Positions 1 to 12,130 of a stretch of 64,000 bases of DNA are shown in pieces. Each line of letters opens with the position of its first letter. Positions within the stretch are counted from its first letter, which is position 1. A program made the position numbers and the translations under genes. The notes under the pieces were generated by a model, which did no database searches, was not told the origin of the DNA, and saw only the letters and a program-made list of their open reading frames with translations. Source of the DNA: Budorcas taxicolor (taxonomy: Eukaryota > Chordata > Mammalia > Artiodactyla > Bovidae); NCBI RefSeq assembly GCF_023091745.1, contig NC_068934.1, forward strand, positions 16,136,434-16,200,433, read 5' to 3'.

Positions 1-1128
1 GGATCATCAAAAAAGCAAGAGAGTTCCAGAAAAACATCTATTTCTGCTTTATTGACTATGCCAAAGCCTTTGACTGTGTGGATCACAATAAACTGTGGAA
101 AATTCTGAAAGAGATGGGAATACCAGACCACCTGTCCTGCCTCTTGAGAAACCTATATGCAGGTCAGGAAGCAACAGAACTGGACATGGACCAGCAGACT
201 GGTTCCAAATAGGAAAAAGAGTACGTCAAGGATGTATACTGTCACCCTGCTTATTTAACTTATACGCAGAGTACATCATGAGACACGCTGGGCTGGAGGA
301 AGCACAAGCTGGAATCAAGATTGCGGGGAGAAATATCAGTAACCTCAGATATGCAGATGACACCACCCTTATGGCAGAAAGTGAAGGGGAGCTAAAAAGC
401 CTCCTGATGAAAGTGAAAGAAGACAGTGAAAAAGTTGGCTTAAAGCTCAGCATTCAGAAATCGAAGATCATGGTATCTGATCCCATCACTTCATGGCAAA
501 CAGTGGAAACAGTGTCAGAATTTATTTTTGGGGGCTCCAAAATCACTGCAGATGGTGATTGCAGCCATGAAATTAAAAGATGCTTACTCCTTGGAAGAAA
601 AGTTATGACCAACCTAGATAGCATATTTAAAAGCAGAGACATTACTTTACCAACAAAAGTCCGTCTAGTCAAGGCTATGGTTTTTCCAGTGGTCATGTAT
701 GGATGTGAGAGTTGGACTGTGAAGAAAGCTCAGCTCCGAAGAATTGATGCTTTTGAACTGTGGTGTTGGAGAAGACTCTTGAGAGTCCCTTGGACTGCAA
801 GGAGATCCAACCAGTCCATCCTGAAGGAGATCAGTCCTGGGTGTTCATTGGAAGGACTGATGCTGAGGCTGAAACTCCAATACTTTGGCCACCTCAGGCG
901 AAGAGTTGACTCATTGGAAAAGACCCTGATGCTGGGAGGGATTGGGGGTAGGAAGAGAAGGGGATGACAGAGGATGAGTTGGCTGGATGGCATCATCGAC
1001 TTGATGCACATGAGTTTGGGTGAACTCTGGGAGTTGGTGATTGACAGGGAGGGAGGCCTGACGTGCTGCAATTCATGGGGTCGCAAAGAGTCAGACACGA
1101 TTGAGCAACTGAACTGAACTGAACTGAG
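1..1128 (+). mobile_element. BovB (RTE) LINE, 3' part, cut by window edge
   Basis: This is the 3' portion of a BovB non-LTR retrotransposon. It enters the window inside the reverse transcriptase (FIDYAKAFDCVDH motif near 45-90), continues through the YADD catalytic box near 345-360 and the C-terminal domain, and ends in the BovB tail of CTGAA/ACTGA repeats at about 1105-1128. The frame is broken: about 4 bases are missing near 176 relative to the other copies here, so the open frame at 180-967 is out of register with the start, and it ends at a TGA at 965-967. The copy is non-functional and moderately young. Confidence 0.93.
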
Positions 1129-1794
1129 GGTGCTAAATCAATGTAAAGCCCCCCACCTTTTTACACATTGTTATAAAACCAAATGGAAACCAGTGATACC
1201 TCCCTTGTGTGTTTCTTTTCAGCAGCATATCATTAGGTGAGCACAGGGTGCAACAAAAAATTATGAAATGCAATCAATTTCTTTAATAAAAACAAAAATT
1301 ACAAATAAAATTCATTCATAAAATATAGAAATAGTTAGTTCACTGCACACAATACTCTGTTTTTAAAAGGCTCTAAATCAGAATATTCCACTGTACCTTG
1401 TGACATTTATTGATCTAATTTATAGCTTTTTGTTGTTTGCCAAGACCACAGATTATCAAGGCTAGACAGTATTCGCCAAGGAAATGAGGACTCATCTAAT
1501 GAAAATACAAATTTCACTTATTCTCCACATGTCATGGTTAAAAATGCAAGTTTATTTCAAGTTCAAATTAAAGTATTGCAGAAATTTACAGATTGGCATT
1601 TACAAATACATGTGGTAATTAGAAGGAGCAAATACTATCTTGTTACTTAAGAAAATTCTAAATGAAGCTCGGAAGAGGTGAACTGAGGATAGTTAAACAA
1701 ATGTGCTGCTTCACCTGGTAGGTAATAAAGTTAAGGAGCTCATTAATCCCAGCAGTGTTATTAGTTAAAAATATAAGAAAGAAGAGGCAGCACA
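1129..1794. other. No gene or repeat recognised
   Basis: AT-rich sequence with an A-rich stretch around 1250-1320. I see no coding signal and no repeat I can name. Confidence 0.5.
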
Positions 1795-1985
1795 ATATGC
1801 TGCAAAGAATTAGGTGTACCTTGGTTTCAGTCCCAGCTCCACTAAATATTACTCAGCTGTACAGTTTACAACTTCTTTGTTTATGAAGATGGGCATAAAA
1901 ATGCTCACCTTATAAGACTGGTGTTAAGACAGAAAAACAGATGTTTGCAAACACAGTCCTTGCACATGAAATGTGTTCTACAAAC
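1795..1985 (+). repeat. MIR SINE, degraded
   Basis: The order of MIR landmarks is recognisable: a box B-like GGTTTCAGTCCCAGCTCCAC segment, the CAGCTGTAC...TTACAACTTC core and the GATGGGCATAAAAATGCTCACCT region. It is an old mammal-wide tRNA-derived SINE with no coding content. Confidence 0.65.
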
Positions 1986-3039
1986 GCCATTTTTCTGAGT
2001 AAGTTTTAAGAAAATAAGGATCCTCTACATGTCCTTGTTTTCCAACTTTTTAATCCAAAAATTCCCCTCTTCCATTTTTTTCTCCCTAACGAACCTGAAT
2101 GCAGTAGTTTATTATATGAAGATTTCTGCCAGATAAAAGTATAAATATGTCTGTTTGTATGTATACAACACACACACACATACTTTTGCTTTAAAATTGT
2201 TGAATGATGAAGAGTGAGAATGAGGAAGCTGAACATATTAGTAAGTTTAATGAGAAATAACTTTTCAAGATGGGGAAATGCGACTGAGGTTACTGCAGCA
2301 GCCAGACTGGGTACATGCAGGTGCGAAAGGAGAGGAGATGCAAAGCCTGCCCCAGCCCTCAAGCACTTAGCTGCTATGCTCTGAGTCTCAGTTTAATTAC
2401 GTGAGAACTAGATACCTTGAGATCACCACTTGCCTATGCTATTATGTAAAGGAAGATATATTTTCATGAGCTATCAAAATCTCATATTTTCAACATATGA
2501 AAGACTTTTTAAAAATGGTTTTCTCCCTCTTCTTCTTCCTAGACTAGGAAATTTCTAAACGTGGTCTTTCGTTAAGGATCTGATATCATGCACAGGTAAC
2601 CAGTCACAAATAAAATCATTGTCAAAGACACCGTAATTATATGAATTTATTAGGAATTTATATGATGATATTTCTCAGGAATATGGGTTCAAACTTGTAA
2701 TATCTTAACAGTCTATGAAATAAACTATTGTCAAACCCAAAAGTGTTCACCATTTGGATTTGTGGATTCTTTGCTGACCTGTCACACGTCATTATGGCTA
2801 AGGCAGACGAGTGATGAAAGATGAGATTTGGTGAAAAGATCAGAGCTCTTTGAAGTAAGCCTCTCTCTCTCTTTTTCCCTCTCTCAGTCTCTCTCACTCT
2901 CTTTCATCTCTTTCACTCTTACTTTGCTCTCCTTTTTACTGTTTTAAGTAATAATAATTTATTGAAAACTTTGTATGAAACTGTAGGTGATCTGAAACCT
3001 AGAGAACATACTCTTAATTCCTCTAGCAATTCTAGAAGA
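1986..3039. other. Unassigned, with pyrimidine tract
   Basis: There is no gene. A short CA run lies at about 2168-2181 and a CT-rich (polypyrimidine) tract at about 2862-2930. The rest is AT-rich unique-looking DNA. Confidence 0.5.
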
Positions 3040-5458
3040 TGGATTTTTAATTATTTATTTTTTGAAGTATCATTGATTTACAATATTATATTAGTTTCAG
3101 GTATACAGCATAATGATTCAGTATTTTTACAGATTGTACTCCATTAAAACTTATTATAATAGCTGCAATTCTCCTGTGCTATGCAATATATCATTTTTAG
3201 TTATCTATTTTAACCCTAGTGGTTTGTTTCTCTTAATCCTATACCCCAACATACACCTTACCACTTCCTCCTCCTCATTGATAACCACTAGTTATTTTCT
3301 TATTCCTGTGAGCCTATTACTGTTTTGCTTTGTACATTTGTATTATTTTTAGATTTCACGTATAAGTGATATAGTATTTGTCTTTCTCTGACTTATTTTA
3401 CTAAGCATACTATTTGCTAGGTCCATAAGCATTGCTACAAATGGCAGAAACTCGTTATTTTTATGGCTGAATAATATTCCAGTGTATATTCTTCTTTATC
3501 CATTTGTCTGTTGATGAACACTTAATTTCACATCTTGGCTATTGTAAATAGTGCTGCTATGAACATTGGGGTTCATGTATCTTTTGGAATTAGTGTTTTC
3601 ATTTTTTCCAGATCTATACCCAGGAGTCATATATACCCAACAATCACATGGTAGTTCTATTTTTAGTTTAGGAGGAAGTTTTATACTAATTTCCATCAGG
3701 GCTGTACCAATTTGCCTTCCCATCAACCACATACAAGGGGGCCCTTTTCTCCACTCTTCTCCAGCATTTGTTATTTGTAAACTTTTTGATGATAGTCAAT
3801 TCTGAGAGGTGTGAGGTGATATCTCATTATTGTTTTATTTGTGTTTTTCCAATGATTAGAGACATTGAGCATATTTTCATGTGCCTGTTGGCCATTTGTG
3901 TGCCTTCTTTATAAAAATCTCTAGTCAGGTTCTTCTGCTCATCTTTTTATTGGACTGTTTGACTTTTTTGGTTTTGAATTGTATGAGGTATTCATATTTT
4001 TTTTGATATTGGCTACTTTTTCATCATATGATTTGCAAATATTTTCTCCCATTCAGTAAGTTGCCTTTTAGATTTTTTGATAATTTTCTTTGCTGTGCAA
4101 ATGCTTTTAGTTTAATAGGTTCAATTTGTTTCCTTTTGCTTTTATTTCTTTTGCACTAGGAGACATATCCAAAAATATTGCTGCAACCTATGTCAAAGAA
4201 TGTTCTACATATAGTCTCTCCTAGGAATCTTATGATTTCCAGTTTTATCTATAGGTCTATAATCCATCTTGAGTTTCATTTTATATGCACTGTGAAGGGT
4301 GTTCCAATAGCATTGTTGTGCAAAGAGCTGTCCCAGTTTCCCAGAATCACTTACTGAGGAGACTCTCTTTCCCCACTGTATATTTTGCCTCCTTTGTCAT
4401 AGATTAACTGACCGTGGATGTATGGGCTTATTTCCAGATTCTCTGTTCTGTTCATTGATTTGTCTGTTTTTGTATCAGAACAGTGTTGTTTTGATAACTG
4501 TAGCTTTGTAGTATAGTCTGAAGTCAGTGAGGATGATACGCCCAGCTTTGTTCATTTTTTTCAAGATTGCTTTGGCAGTTCAAGGCCTGGGCAAGCACCC
4601 ACAGCTCTGTTCAGAGGCAGCCTCCAGTGCAAGTCCTCTTTGTCCCATAACCAATCATAACCAATCACTGCCCCTAGCTTCCACCACCTCTGCCTAGTTG
4701 TAGAATCAATCTGCAGTGCAGGTAGGGCTCACAGCTACTCTGATCATGGTATCAGGGAGATGAGCTGTGGTAGCTGCCCTCAGAGATCTGGACTACTTCT
4801 GACTTGCTGCTTGAGTAAATGCCAACATTGGTCACTGCTGCCCCTCCCAGGCTCTACCCCCTATGACCAGATCCCCTCTATGCCCCCCAGTCAAGTCCTC
4901 CCTCAGTTGTGGCTACCATGGCTCCAGTGCTGCACCGTAACGTGGACTGGAATAGCAGTAGAGCGTTCACTCCACTCGGGCTGGGGCCCATGGTGGGCAG
5001 GAGGAGGAAGCCAGGCGGCGAGTAGAAGAGACTTCCCTCCTCCCTGCCTTGGGGACTAGCCTGCAAGCACAGTCTTCTCACAAGTGGAGTTCTGGCTTTC
5101 TGAAGTTCTTCTGTTCATCCCAGTGGTCTTCCAGCCATGCCAGGGGGTAGGTTTTCCTCATATAAGACCTCAAGACTGGGGCATCCAATCTGTCTCAGAC
5201 TGTTCACTCACCATGACAGGTGTCCATCCATGGGGTCTCCCCTCCCTTTTTTTAAAGTCCCTTCCCAGGGGCCAGGTTCTTAACCCATTCACTTTTTTTT
5301 CCCCTTCCTGCCTGATCACGTATGTATCTTTCTTACAGTTTTAGTGGTGCAGGAATAGTTAATATTTAGTGATAATTATTCCATGTGTGGATGTATTTTT
5401 GATGTGTTCCTGAGGAAAGCTGAGCTCTACATCCTCTTATCCACTATCTTGATACAAA
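3040..5458 (-). mobile_element. Old L1 LINE, antisense, internally deleted
   Basis: Read on the minus strand this is an old L1. Its 3' UTR and ORF2 3' end lie at about 3040-3800, including the antisense of 'comparable animals' L1 landmarks such as TGGCTGAATAATATTCCAGTG (3463 onward) and the CCATTTGTCTGTTGATG box. ORF2 continues to about 4577. There the match stops abruptly and a GC-rich block of about 880 bp follows, ending at 5413-5455 with a sequence whose complement resembles the start of mammalian L1 5' UTRs (CAAGATAGTGGATAAGAGG). ORF1 and the 5' half of ORF2 are missing. No frame is intact. Confidence 0.85.
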
Positions 5459-6059
5459 CGTCTATCCTCTCTTCCTTAAAGCTGCTTTACTCATAATAGA
5501 AGAGAAAAATGTGTTGATATAGAATGTCGTAGAGTCAGAAACAGAAAAATATAGTGGTTCATATAGTGCTTTCTGTCTCTGTCTCTCTTTCTCTCAAACT
5601 GTGGGGTGGAAACTGTTGGTGAATAATGTTTAAAATCCTGGAATGAAATTGGAGATTTCAGAAAACAAATTTATAAAGGAAAGGGAACAGTATAAACCTA
5701 CTTAACATTCTAATGAAGGTGATCTGGCTTTGACTTTTAGCCTACCTGAAGCAGAAGGTATCAGGCAGGAACCTAGCTACACTCAATATTTATTATTGTA
5801 TCACATATGTAGCACCAGAAGTGCCATTTGAATTGCAAATTAAATATTCTCTATAGTTTTGCTGATTCTATAAACTGTATCAGTGTCTTGAATTATCTGC
5901 CTTTTCATTTTCCAAGTGGTTTATAGCAAAAACTGCTTTAAATGACTAAAAAAAGAAAGTCTTCTCAACACAAAATGAAAAAAGCCAAGGTTGTTGGTAA
6001 AATTATAACCATAACAATAACAATAGCACAGCTAATTTTACAAATGATAGAGCTCTTTA
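5459..6059. other. No gene or repeat recognised
   Basis: AT-rich sequence. A short CT-rich tract at 5574-5596 is the only structure seen. Confidence 0.5.
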
Positions 6060-6270
6060 AGAAGCAGCATGATGGATTCTTGACTGTGGATTCATGCACA
6101 TCTGGGTTAAAATCCTGTGGTGTGACCATGGGTGAGTTATTTAACTTTGGCTTACTTTTGTGTAAAAGATGAACATAAATAGTATCTACTTAATAGTGTT
6201 GTTCTAATAATTAAATATGGTAATATCTATACATTGCTTGGTACCAAACAGGATGATAACTATTAGCACT
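6060..6270 (+). repeat. MIR SINE
   Basis: Near full-length MIR order: a tRNA-like head, GTGTGACCATGGGTGAGTTA core, the TAAAAGATGAACATAAATAGTA region and a 3' segment near 6230-6270. A weak antisense MIR-like piece (TTAAGGAAACTGAAACACA) follows at about 6285-6390. Confidence 0.75.
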
Positions 6271-6390
6271 GCTTGCCTTATTTTCACATTTTATAAAGAT
6301 CTAAAGTATATTTAAGGAAACTGAAACACAAATCTTGAGTTATTAAGTTAATAAGAGATAGAATCAGAATGTGAATTTCAGATATTTGGC

Positions 6391-7290
6391 TTCATCTTAT
6401 TCTCATTCTCTATATACCATCACAAATTGATTCATGGTAATGCCATTTATCTACCCAGCTAAGATTCATCAGTAATCCCTTTTAGTTCCACTTATATTAG
6501 AAGAGTAAATTTAACTGCACTTTTTGGGAACTCTTAGTACATTCAAAAAAATATTCTAAAGAGAGTAAAGCCTGGGCATAGTGTTATAACTAGAATCCAA
6601 AAACTAATTCCATAAAATATAGGGTTGCACCATTGTGCACTTATTGGAAGACCAGCAATCTTGCTGATGAGAATGACTGAGCAACTAACATATCTTAACT
6701 TATCATTATGCATGACACATCATTGCAATATTTTACTATAGTTAATCACCTTTGGATAAAAAAAAAAAATTTAATGTAGATGTGCTATAACTCCAAGAGT
6801 AATAATACTAGTAACTATGGCAGGGAAAATGCTGCCATAAACACTGAGAACAACGGTTTACCATATCATTGCATTCCTGGGACACACATAAGATGATTAC
6901 GTTTCCCAGCATCCTTTGCATACATGTGTGGCAAATAAAGGAGGACTGCATTTCACTGCTTCCCTTGTGTGTGGTTATTTGACGTCTGGCAGATAGAATA
7001 AGGGTAAAACAGATTCAAATAACTTCCAAACCGGACTGAGAAAAATCCTATACAGTTCTTTATTTCTCTTTTTACTTTCTGTGGTGACCTCAGAAGACAC
7101 AATAAAGATGGTATATTGATTGGGAGCAGGCAGGGTGCCTGAGTCATCACTCAGAGAAATGCTGGGAAAAGCCTCCCAACTCACACCAATTGTACTTGAC
7201 CAAGATACAACCCTTTGTTGGGTTAATCTGAGATTTCAGAGGCTGTATATTTCCACAGCCTAGCCTACCCTATCCTATCTTGGCTATTAC
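6391..7290. other. No gene or repeat recognised
   Basis: Unique-looking AT-rich DNA with an A13 run near 6758-6770. Nothing else is supported. Confidence 0.5.
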
Positions 7291-7294
7291 AGCA

Positions 7295-7498
7295 ACTAGC
7301 ATTGAGGACTGACTTTGTACCAGACACTATATCAAGCACTCTTTATATCTAATTTAATTATCTTGAAGACAGAGAAATAAAACTGGTATTACATTTATAG
7401 CCATTTTTCAGATGAGAAAGATGAATCTTAGAGCAGTTAAGTAATGTAACTGTGATTAAAGAAGCTAGAAATGACTGAGCTGGAATTTGAATTCATAT
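7295..7498 (-). repeat. MIR SINE
   Basis: Antisense MIR: TACCAGACACTATATCAAGC, then TTTTTCAGATGAGAAAGATG and AGCTGGAATTTGAATTC, in the expected order for the reverse complement. Confidence 0.75.
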
Positions 7499-8136
7499 TT
7501 TTATCAGTGTGTTTCCAGAGACTGCCAGGTTAATAAATAGGAGAACTGTCCATGAATTAGGTAAATAAACCATAGTTTCCAAATAAGAAATCTCAGGAGG
7601 CTGATCTGCTAATGTGTGGGCCATGAGGTCCGGTGCTGTGAGGGGCCTCTGAGGAGAAGGACACGAGTCACAGAGCAGAGCATGGTAGTGGGCAGCTTGG
7701 AAGCCTCCAGGATAGACTCTAGGATAAATTAGAGACAAGACAGTCTTCAGTGACAGTGCAGACGATGACTACATGATCGATTCTATGAAACATTTCTGTG
7801 GATGGAGAGAATCTTTTGACCTAGATACTTAGGAGGAAGTAGAATCAAATTTGCAGAAATATATAATGTGAAAAATATTTTCCATTAATATGAAAGTTTG
7901 TTAGGCAGGAATGATGGAAGACACACATTCCCCTGTCATCACTGTGCCATATTTCAGGTGACTGCTGCCAATCTAATGACAATGATTCCTTGCATAAGTA
8001 GGGATTGCCTGGTAAGACTTTTTAAGATGATAACCAAGGAAACATACAGTGTAAGTTAATGGTTTAGGTTTTTAGAACCTCTTTGGTTTAGTTTTACATA
8101 GCAACTTTTTATGGATGGGTATGTTAAAGAAGTGCC
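7499..8136. other. No gene or repeat recognised
   Basis: No coding signal or nameable repeat. Confidence 0.5.
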
Positions 8137-8237
8137 TCTGGAGAAGGGAATGGCAATTCCCTCCAATATTCTTGCCTGGAGAATTCCACGGACAGAGAAG
8201 CCATGGGGTTGCAAAGAGTCAAACATGACTGAGCAAC

Positions 8238-8240
<3 letters not shown>
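8137..8240 (+). mobile_element. Bov-tA type SINE, 3' part
   Basis: The body GGAGAAGGGAATGGCAA, then CTTGCCTGGAGAATTCC and the GGGTTGCAAAGAGTC...GACTGAGCAACTAA end are diagnostic of Bov SINEs. The tRNA head is absent. The 3' end runs directly into the CA microsatellite, the usual tail of this family. Confidence 0.9.

Positions 8241-8290
<50 letters not shown>
8240..8290 (+). repeat. (CA)25 microsatellite
   Basis: About 25 perfect CA units grow out of the SINE tail. A tract of this length is probably polymorphic between animals. Confidence 0.97.
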
Positions 8291-8296
<6 letters not shown>

Positions 8297-8388
8297 TTAA
8301 AGAAGAAGTGCTACACACAGTATCAGCCATACTTTTGTGTTACAATAAATATATACACGTCAATTAAAAAAAAAAGTCACAACCTAAA

Positions 8389-8835
8389 TGTCGAGAGTTA
8401 TGTTTTATTCAGTGGGAATTTTTAGGACTTCAGGCCCAGGAGATAGCATCTTAAGTAACTCAGAGAACAATCTGAGGAGGTGGAGGAGAAGTCAGGTTAT
8501 ATAGAAGTTTGCTACAAAGGCCAGGTAGTCTGAACATCAAAACTGCTTTTGTGAATTAAAGAAAACCAGATATCCCAACTTAAGGACTGTAGTGCTTTGC
8601 TATGTATGGGAAGATGGAAGAGCCTGGGATCACTGGAATCATTCCTTTCATATGCATCTCAGCTATCTGGAGCCAGTAACCTGCATTTTCACATCCTGAG
8701 TTACTCAGAGCTTACTGTAGGGAGTGGCTGCAGCCTAATGGCTGCCAGATTGCAAGTGTTTTTCTCTTTTGTAAGTGCCCTTAGGGCTTAGAAATGCACA
8801 TTAGGAGGGTCTGATTCATTGATGACTGTGGCACA
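8389..8835 (-). repeat. Possible solitary ERV LTR
   Basis: A block of about 450 bp begins with TGTCGAGAG and resembles a LTR-type repeat common in ruminants. On the minus strand an AATAAA (complement of TTTATT at 8404-8409) lies close to the proposed 3' end, as expected for an LTR. No internal retroviral genes flank it and I could not find convincing target duplications. The boundaries and the LTR assignment are from memory of the family's appearance and should be treated as tentative. Confidence 0.45.
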
Positions 8836-9198
8836 CTTGTTTACTGATATGGCAGGAATACTCCATTTCTCACACACATAAAATGTATATATGAATACAT
8901 ATAGAAAATATATGTGTATATGTACATGCCCATACATATATGTGTGCATGCATGTGTGAGTATGAGTGTGCTCTTGTATGTGAAATACATTGTCTCCTCT
9001 AAGAGGAAAGAATTGACAAAGCTTTCAGGGACAGATGTTTCCTACAAGACGCACAGCTTAATTCACTGATGAAAAAGCTCTATGACATCAGGTTCTATTT
9101 GAGCAAATAATTTTACTAATTTCACAATAAACAGTTTTTGAGAATTTACTAATTGCCAACAGCTTGATACAAGATTAGGACAAGATTTAGAAGATACT
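8836..9198. other. Unassigned, TA/TG-rich
   Basis: A TA/TG-rich low-complexity stretch spans about 8870-8985. No gene is seen. Confidence 0.6.
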
Positions 9199-9211
9199 AA
9201 CACTTAAATAC

Positions 9212-9428
9212 GGGCTTCCCTGGTGGCTCAGTTGGTAAAGAATCTGCCTGCAATACAGGAGACCTGGGTTCAATCCCTGGGTTAGGAAGATCCCCTGGAG
9301 AAGGAAAATGAAACTCATGGCAGTATTCTTGCCGGGGAAATCCATGAGCAGAGGAGCCTGGCAGGCTACAGTCCATGGTGTCACAAGAGTAGAACATGAC
9401 TTAGCGAGTAAACCATGACCACCATCGC
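9212..9428 (+). mobile_element. Bov-tA SINE, complete, with TSD
   Basis: Full Bov-tA: a tRNA-Glu-like head with box A (TGGCTCAGTTGGT) and box B (GGTTCAATCCC), then the body and the BovB-related 3' end. It is flanked by AACACTTAAATAC at 9199-9211 and AACACTCAAATAC at 9429-9441 (12 of 13 identical), which shows a retrotransposition event. Confidence 0.95.
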
Positions 9429-9494
9429 AACACTCAAATACATGGGTTATATTTTTTATAACAGTAAACTTCTGTTCCCAATCAATTTTCTTTG

Positions 9495-9620
9495 AAAAAA
9501 ATAACTATTGAGTGCCTTCCACATGTTTGAGCATTCTGCCATTACAGAAATTCACAAATGGATTATATAAAACTCCCACCTCAAAGGAATTGACAAGCTA
9601 GTGGGAAGACTAACTACCCT
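9495..9620 (-). repeat. L2 LINE 3' end
   Basis: Antisense L2 3' end: TATTGAGTGCCTTCCACATG, ... GAATTGACAAGCTAGTGGGA. Degraded. Confidence 0.6.
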
Positions 9621-10659
9621 GGGTGTTTGATCTGCTTTTGTGTTCCCTCTTTCATTTTATGGAGAAATCTATGTTTCCCACCAAGGTGCCTTAGGTGATG
9701 CCTTGCACCATGCATCCCAGAAATTTGCTATTACTGATCTCTCCGTATCAGGCTCCGAAGCTCTGAAGGATGGGGATTCAACTATGTCTGGCTTGCAACA
9801 TATCAGAAAGAAGGTGTTAATTCACTTTCTTAAGATTGCTAATTAGATGTGCAATATTCTACTTCATCCTTTTCTTACAAGGGAAAGCTGGCTCAGTGCA
9901 TATTTTAGAAAAAGATTTTAAGATGTCTTTCTGTTTAGTCATTATTGCTACATATTTTATATTTCAGATTGGAAATATAAGGTTTGTGGAAGGCAGCAAG
10001 ATGTGTTTCCTCCTTGATTTTCAGGGTGAGGCTTTGAGTCAGGGAGACCCATGGATTTGGACTCTTGGTTTCCTCACTCTTGCCAGAGCACAGATGACCT
10101 AAACCTGTTCTCTCCTCTGAGGCTAAGACACAAGTATAATGTGGGATTAATCTGTATAATACCTAGAAAGCAATAAACAGTAACTGTTAACATTCTTAAT
10201 ATCATATCTTATTTATGCATCACAGAAACTAATTCCTTTTCCTTCCAGAAATATGTCAATCTTCTCACAGTGTTTTCTGAGCTATTTAAAATTATCTATC
10301 AGACTTGAATTCCATATTGATAGATTCAAAGTATGGTTTGGTTTATGGGTTGGAAGGGGAAGAAGCAATTTATAAATGTACTATTTCATAGGATATCATA
10401 ACTAAAGTCTCTCTTACTTTAAATTTTTGAAATATTTTTTCCAAGAAAATTTACTTTTAATTAATGTTTTAAAGGTTAAATACACAATATATTGGTAGTT
10501 TTCTTTTGGTTTATATTTTTGCCATCTAATGATCCTTTAAAATTTATTATTGGGTTATTTCCCTTCAGGGTTTTTAAAACGTTTTTATTTTATAAACATT
10601 TTTATACAAACATTTACGAACATATATATATACAGGATCTGCTGTGCTTTACACTAAGA
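9621..10659. other. Mostly unassigned; weak MIR
   Basis: A weak + strand MIR-like segment lies at about 10030-10200 (GATTTGGACTCTTGG...TACCTAGAAAGCAATAAACAG). An open frame of 68 codons at 9640-9846 has no recognisable homology. Otherwise AT-rich. Confidence 0.4.
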
Positions 10660-12130
10660 TAGGACATCTCAAAGTGTGACCTGTAGACCATGAATGTGCT
10701 TGTGACTTTCAGGCTCTTCATGAGGTCAAGACTATTTTCATAATAGTACTAGTTACTAAGAAATAGTACTAATTACTAGAAAATATTGCTAATGCTAAGA
10801 AATCATTTTCCTTTTAAACTGTGCTGACACTTGTACTGTTGGTGCAAAATCAGTGGTGCTTAAAGTCGACGACCTTTGGCATGAAGCAAGGCAATGGTAC
10901 CAAACTATGCAAGCGTCATTGTGTCCTTTTAGCATCATTTTTTAGTCGCTCTTATTTTTTGAAGTTAATTCACTTAAGTATATCCTTGATGATGTAGTAA
11001 AAATCATTAGTTTCATTAAATCTTGAATCCAGAGAACATATATTTTGCTTATTTACACAATGAATTAGATACTTTCCTGTTGTGTTTTGAAGTATGATGG
11101 TTGACTCAGTGATGGAAGCACTGGTTTGATTGACTTATGAATTGAATAAGTCATGTTTTCAAGGGACACAATTTATCTGTGAAAGACCAACTGGCAAACA
11201 AAATTATGATTATGTAGACTTATTTATTTGGTAGACCTTTTCTTGAAAATAAAGAAGTAAACCTGTCATTTCAAAGAAAACACTAACAGTATTTGTTGCC
11301 ACTGGTAAAATTCAAACTTCAAGTAAAGTTGGTATTTAGGAAACTTGTTTCACTACTGTCAACTTGACATCTTCTAATACCAGAAGACTTTCTATTGAGA
11401 TAAGAGTTTTGCTAGTAAATGCAATTTCTTCATCTTATGTAATGACATATAGACATTTAAAAGATCTGCATAACTCAATGAATCAATATTTTTCTAAATG
11501 CCTAATGTCTAATATAAAATCATGCATGGGTCAAAAATCCATCAAAGTAAAGAACAGACCAACAGATTTTAACGTAACACTAAAGGTTCATCAACATGTT
11601 TTCAGATGCTACACTGCAAATAACCTTTTAAAAACTCCACTTGTCTAGTTTTGGGGCAGTATCAATTATCTGAAAAAAGCTATTAAAATATTCTTCCATT
11701 TTCCAACTATGCATATGTGTGAGGCTGAATTTTCTTCATATAGTTCAATGCAAACAACATATCAAAACAGATTGAATACAGAGGCAGGTATGACAGCTTA
11801 ACTGTCTTATATTGTTATATTTTAAAATATTTTATATATATCTTATGTCATATTTTTCAAAAGTGCAAAAATGTAAACTAATCCATTATATTAAGTTTTT
11901 AAAAACATAGTTATCTTTCATAAAATTGCATTATTCATGCGGATATAATAGGCTGTTGATTGTTATTTTAAAATATATTAACAAATTATTTTTAAATTCT
12001 TGGTTTTCATCTTTAATATAGCAAATATTGATAGAGCCCACATAAACCAAAGGTTTTTGAAGTTTTTAATAATTTTTAAGAATGTAAAAGCATCTTGAGA
12101 CCATAAACTCACAAATTTTGAAAACTGGTG
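10660..12130 (+). mobile_element. Fossil hAT (Charlie/Buster-like) DNA transposon
   Basis: The element of about 1.47 kb has hAT-type ends: TCTCAAAGTGTG near 10667-10678 and TTTGAAAACTGGTG at 12117-12130, which are imperfect inverted copies of the usual CAGnGGTTCTCAAA terminus. The interior carries decayed transposase. An open frame at 11364-11648 includes a segment like HLKDLHNSMNQYFSKC, and around 11690-11800 a broken frame gives CEAEFSSYSS followed by QNRLNTEAG, which resembles the hAT C-terminal dimerisation region. It is interrupted by stops and frameshifts. It could be transposon-derived DNA of the ZBED/Buster group, but nothing suggests a domesticated gene here. Confidence 0.8.

Noticed and set aside
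4760..5059. 99-codon frame in a GC-rich block, considered as a host exon
   Set aside because: The block is better explained as the 5' UTR of the antisense old L1; no splice signals or protein family seen.
8111..8425. Frames rich in His-Thr or Val-Cys repeats
   Set aside because: They are translations of the (CA)n microsatellite and SINE, not proteins.
9212..9300. tRNA gene-like boxes A and B
   Set aside because: They are the tRNA-derived heads of Bov-tA SINEs; the rest of a tRNA fold is absent. The same holds for the other Bov-tA heads and for MIR.
9640..9846. 68-codon frame considered as a small gene
   Set aside because: No recognisable homology, no splice or promoter signals, and length is within chance expectation.
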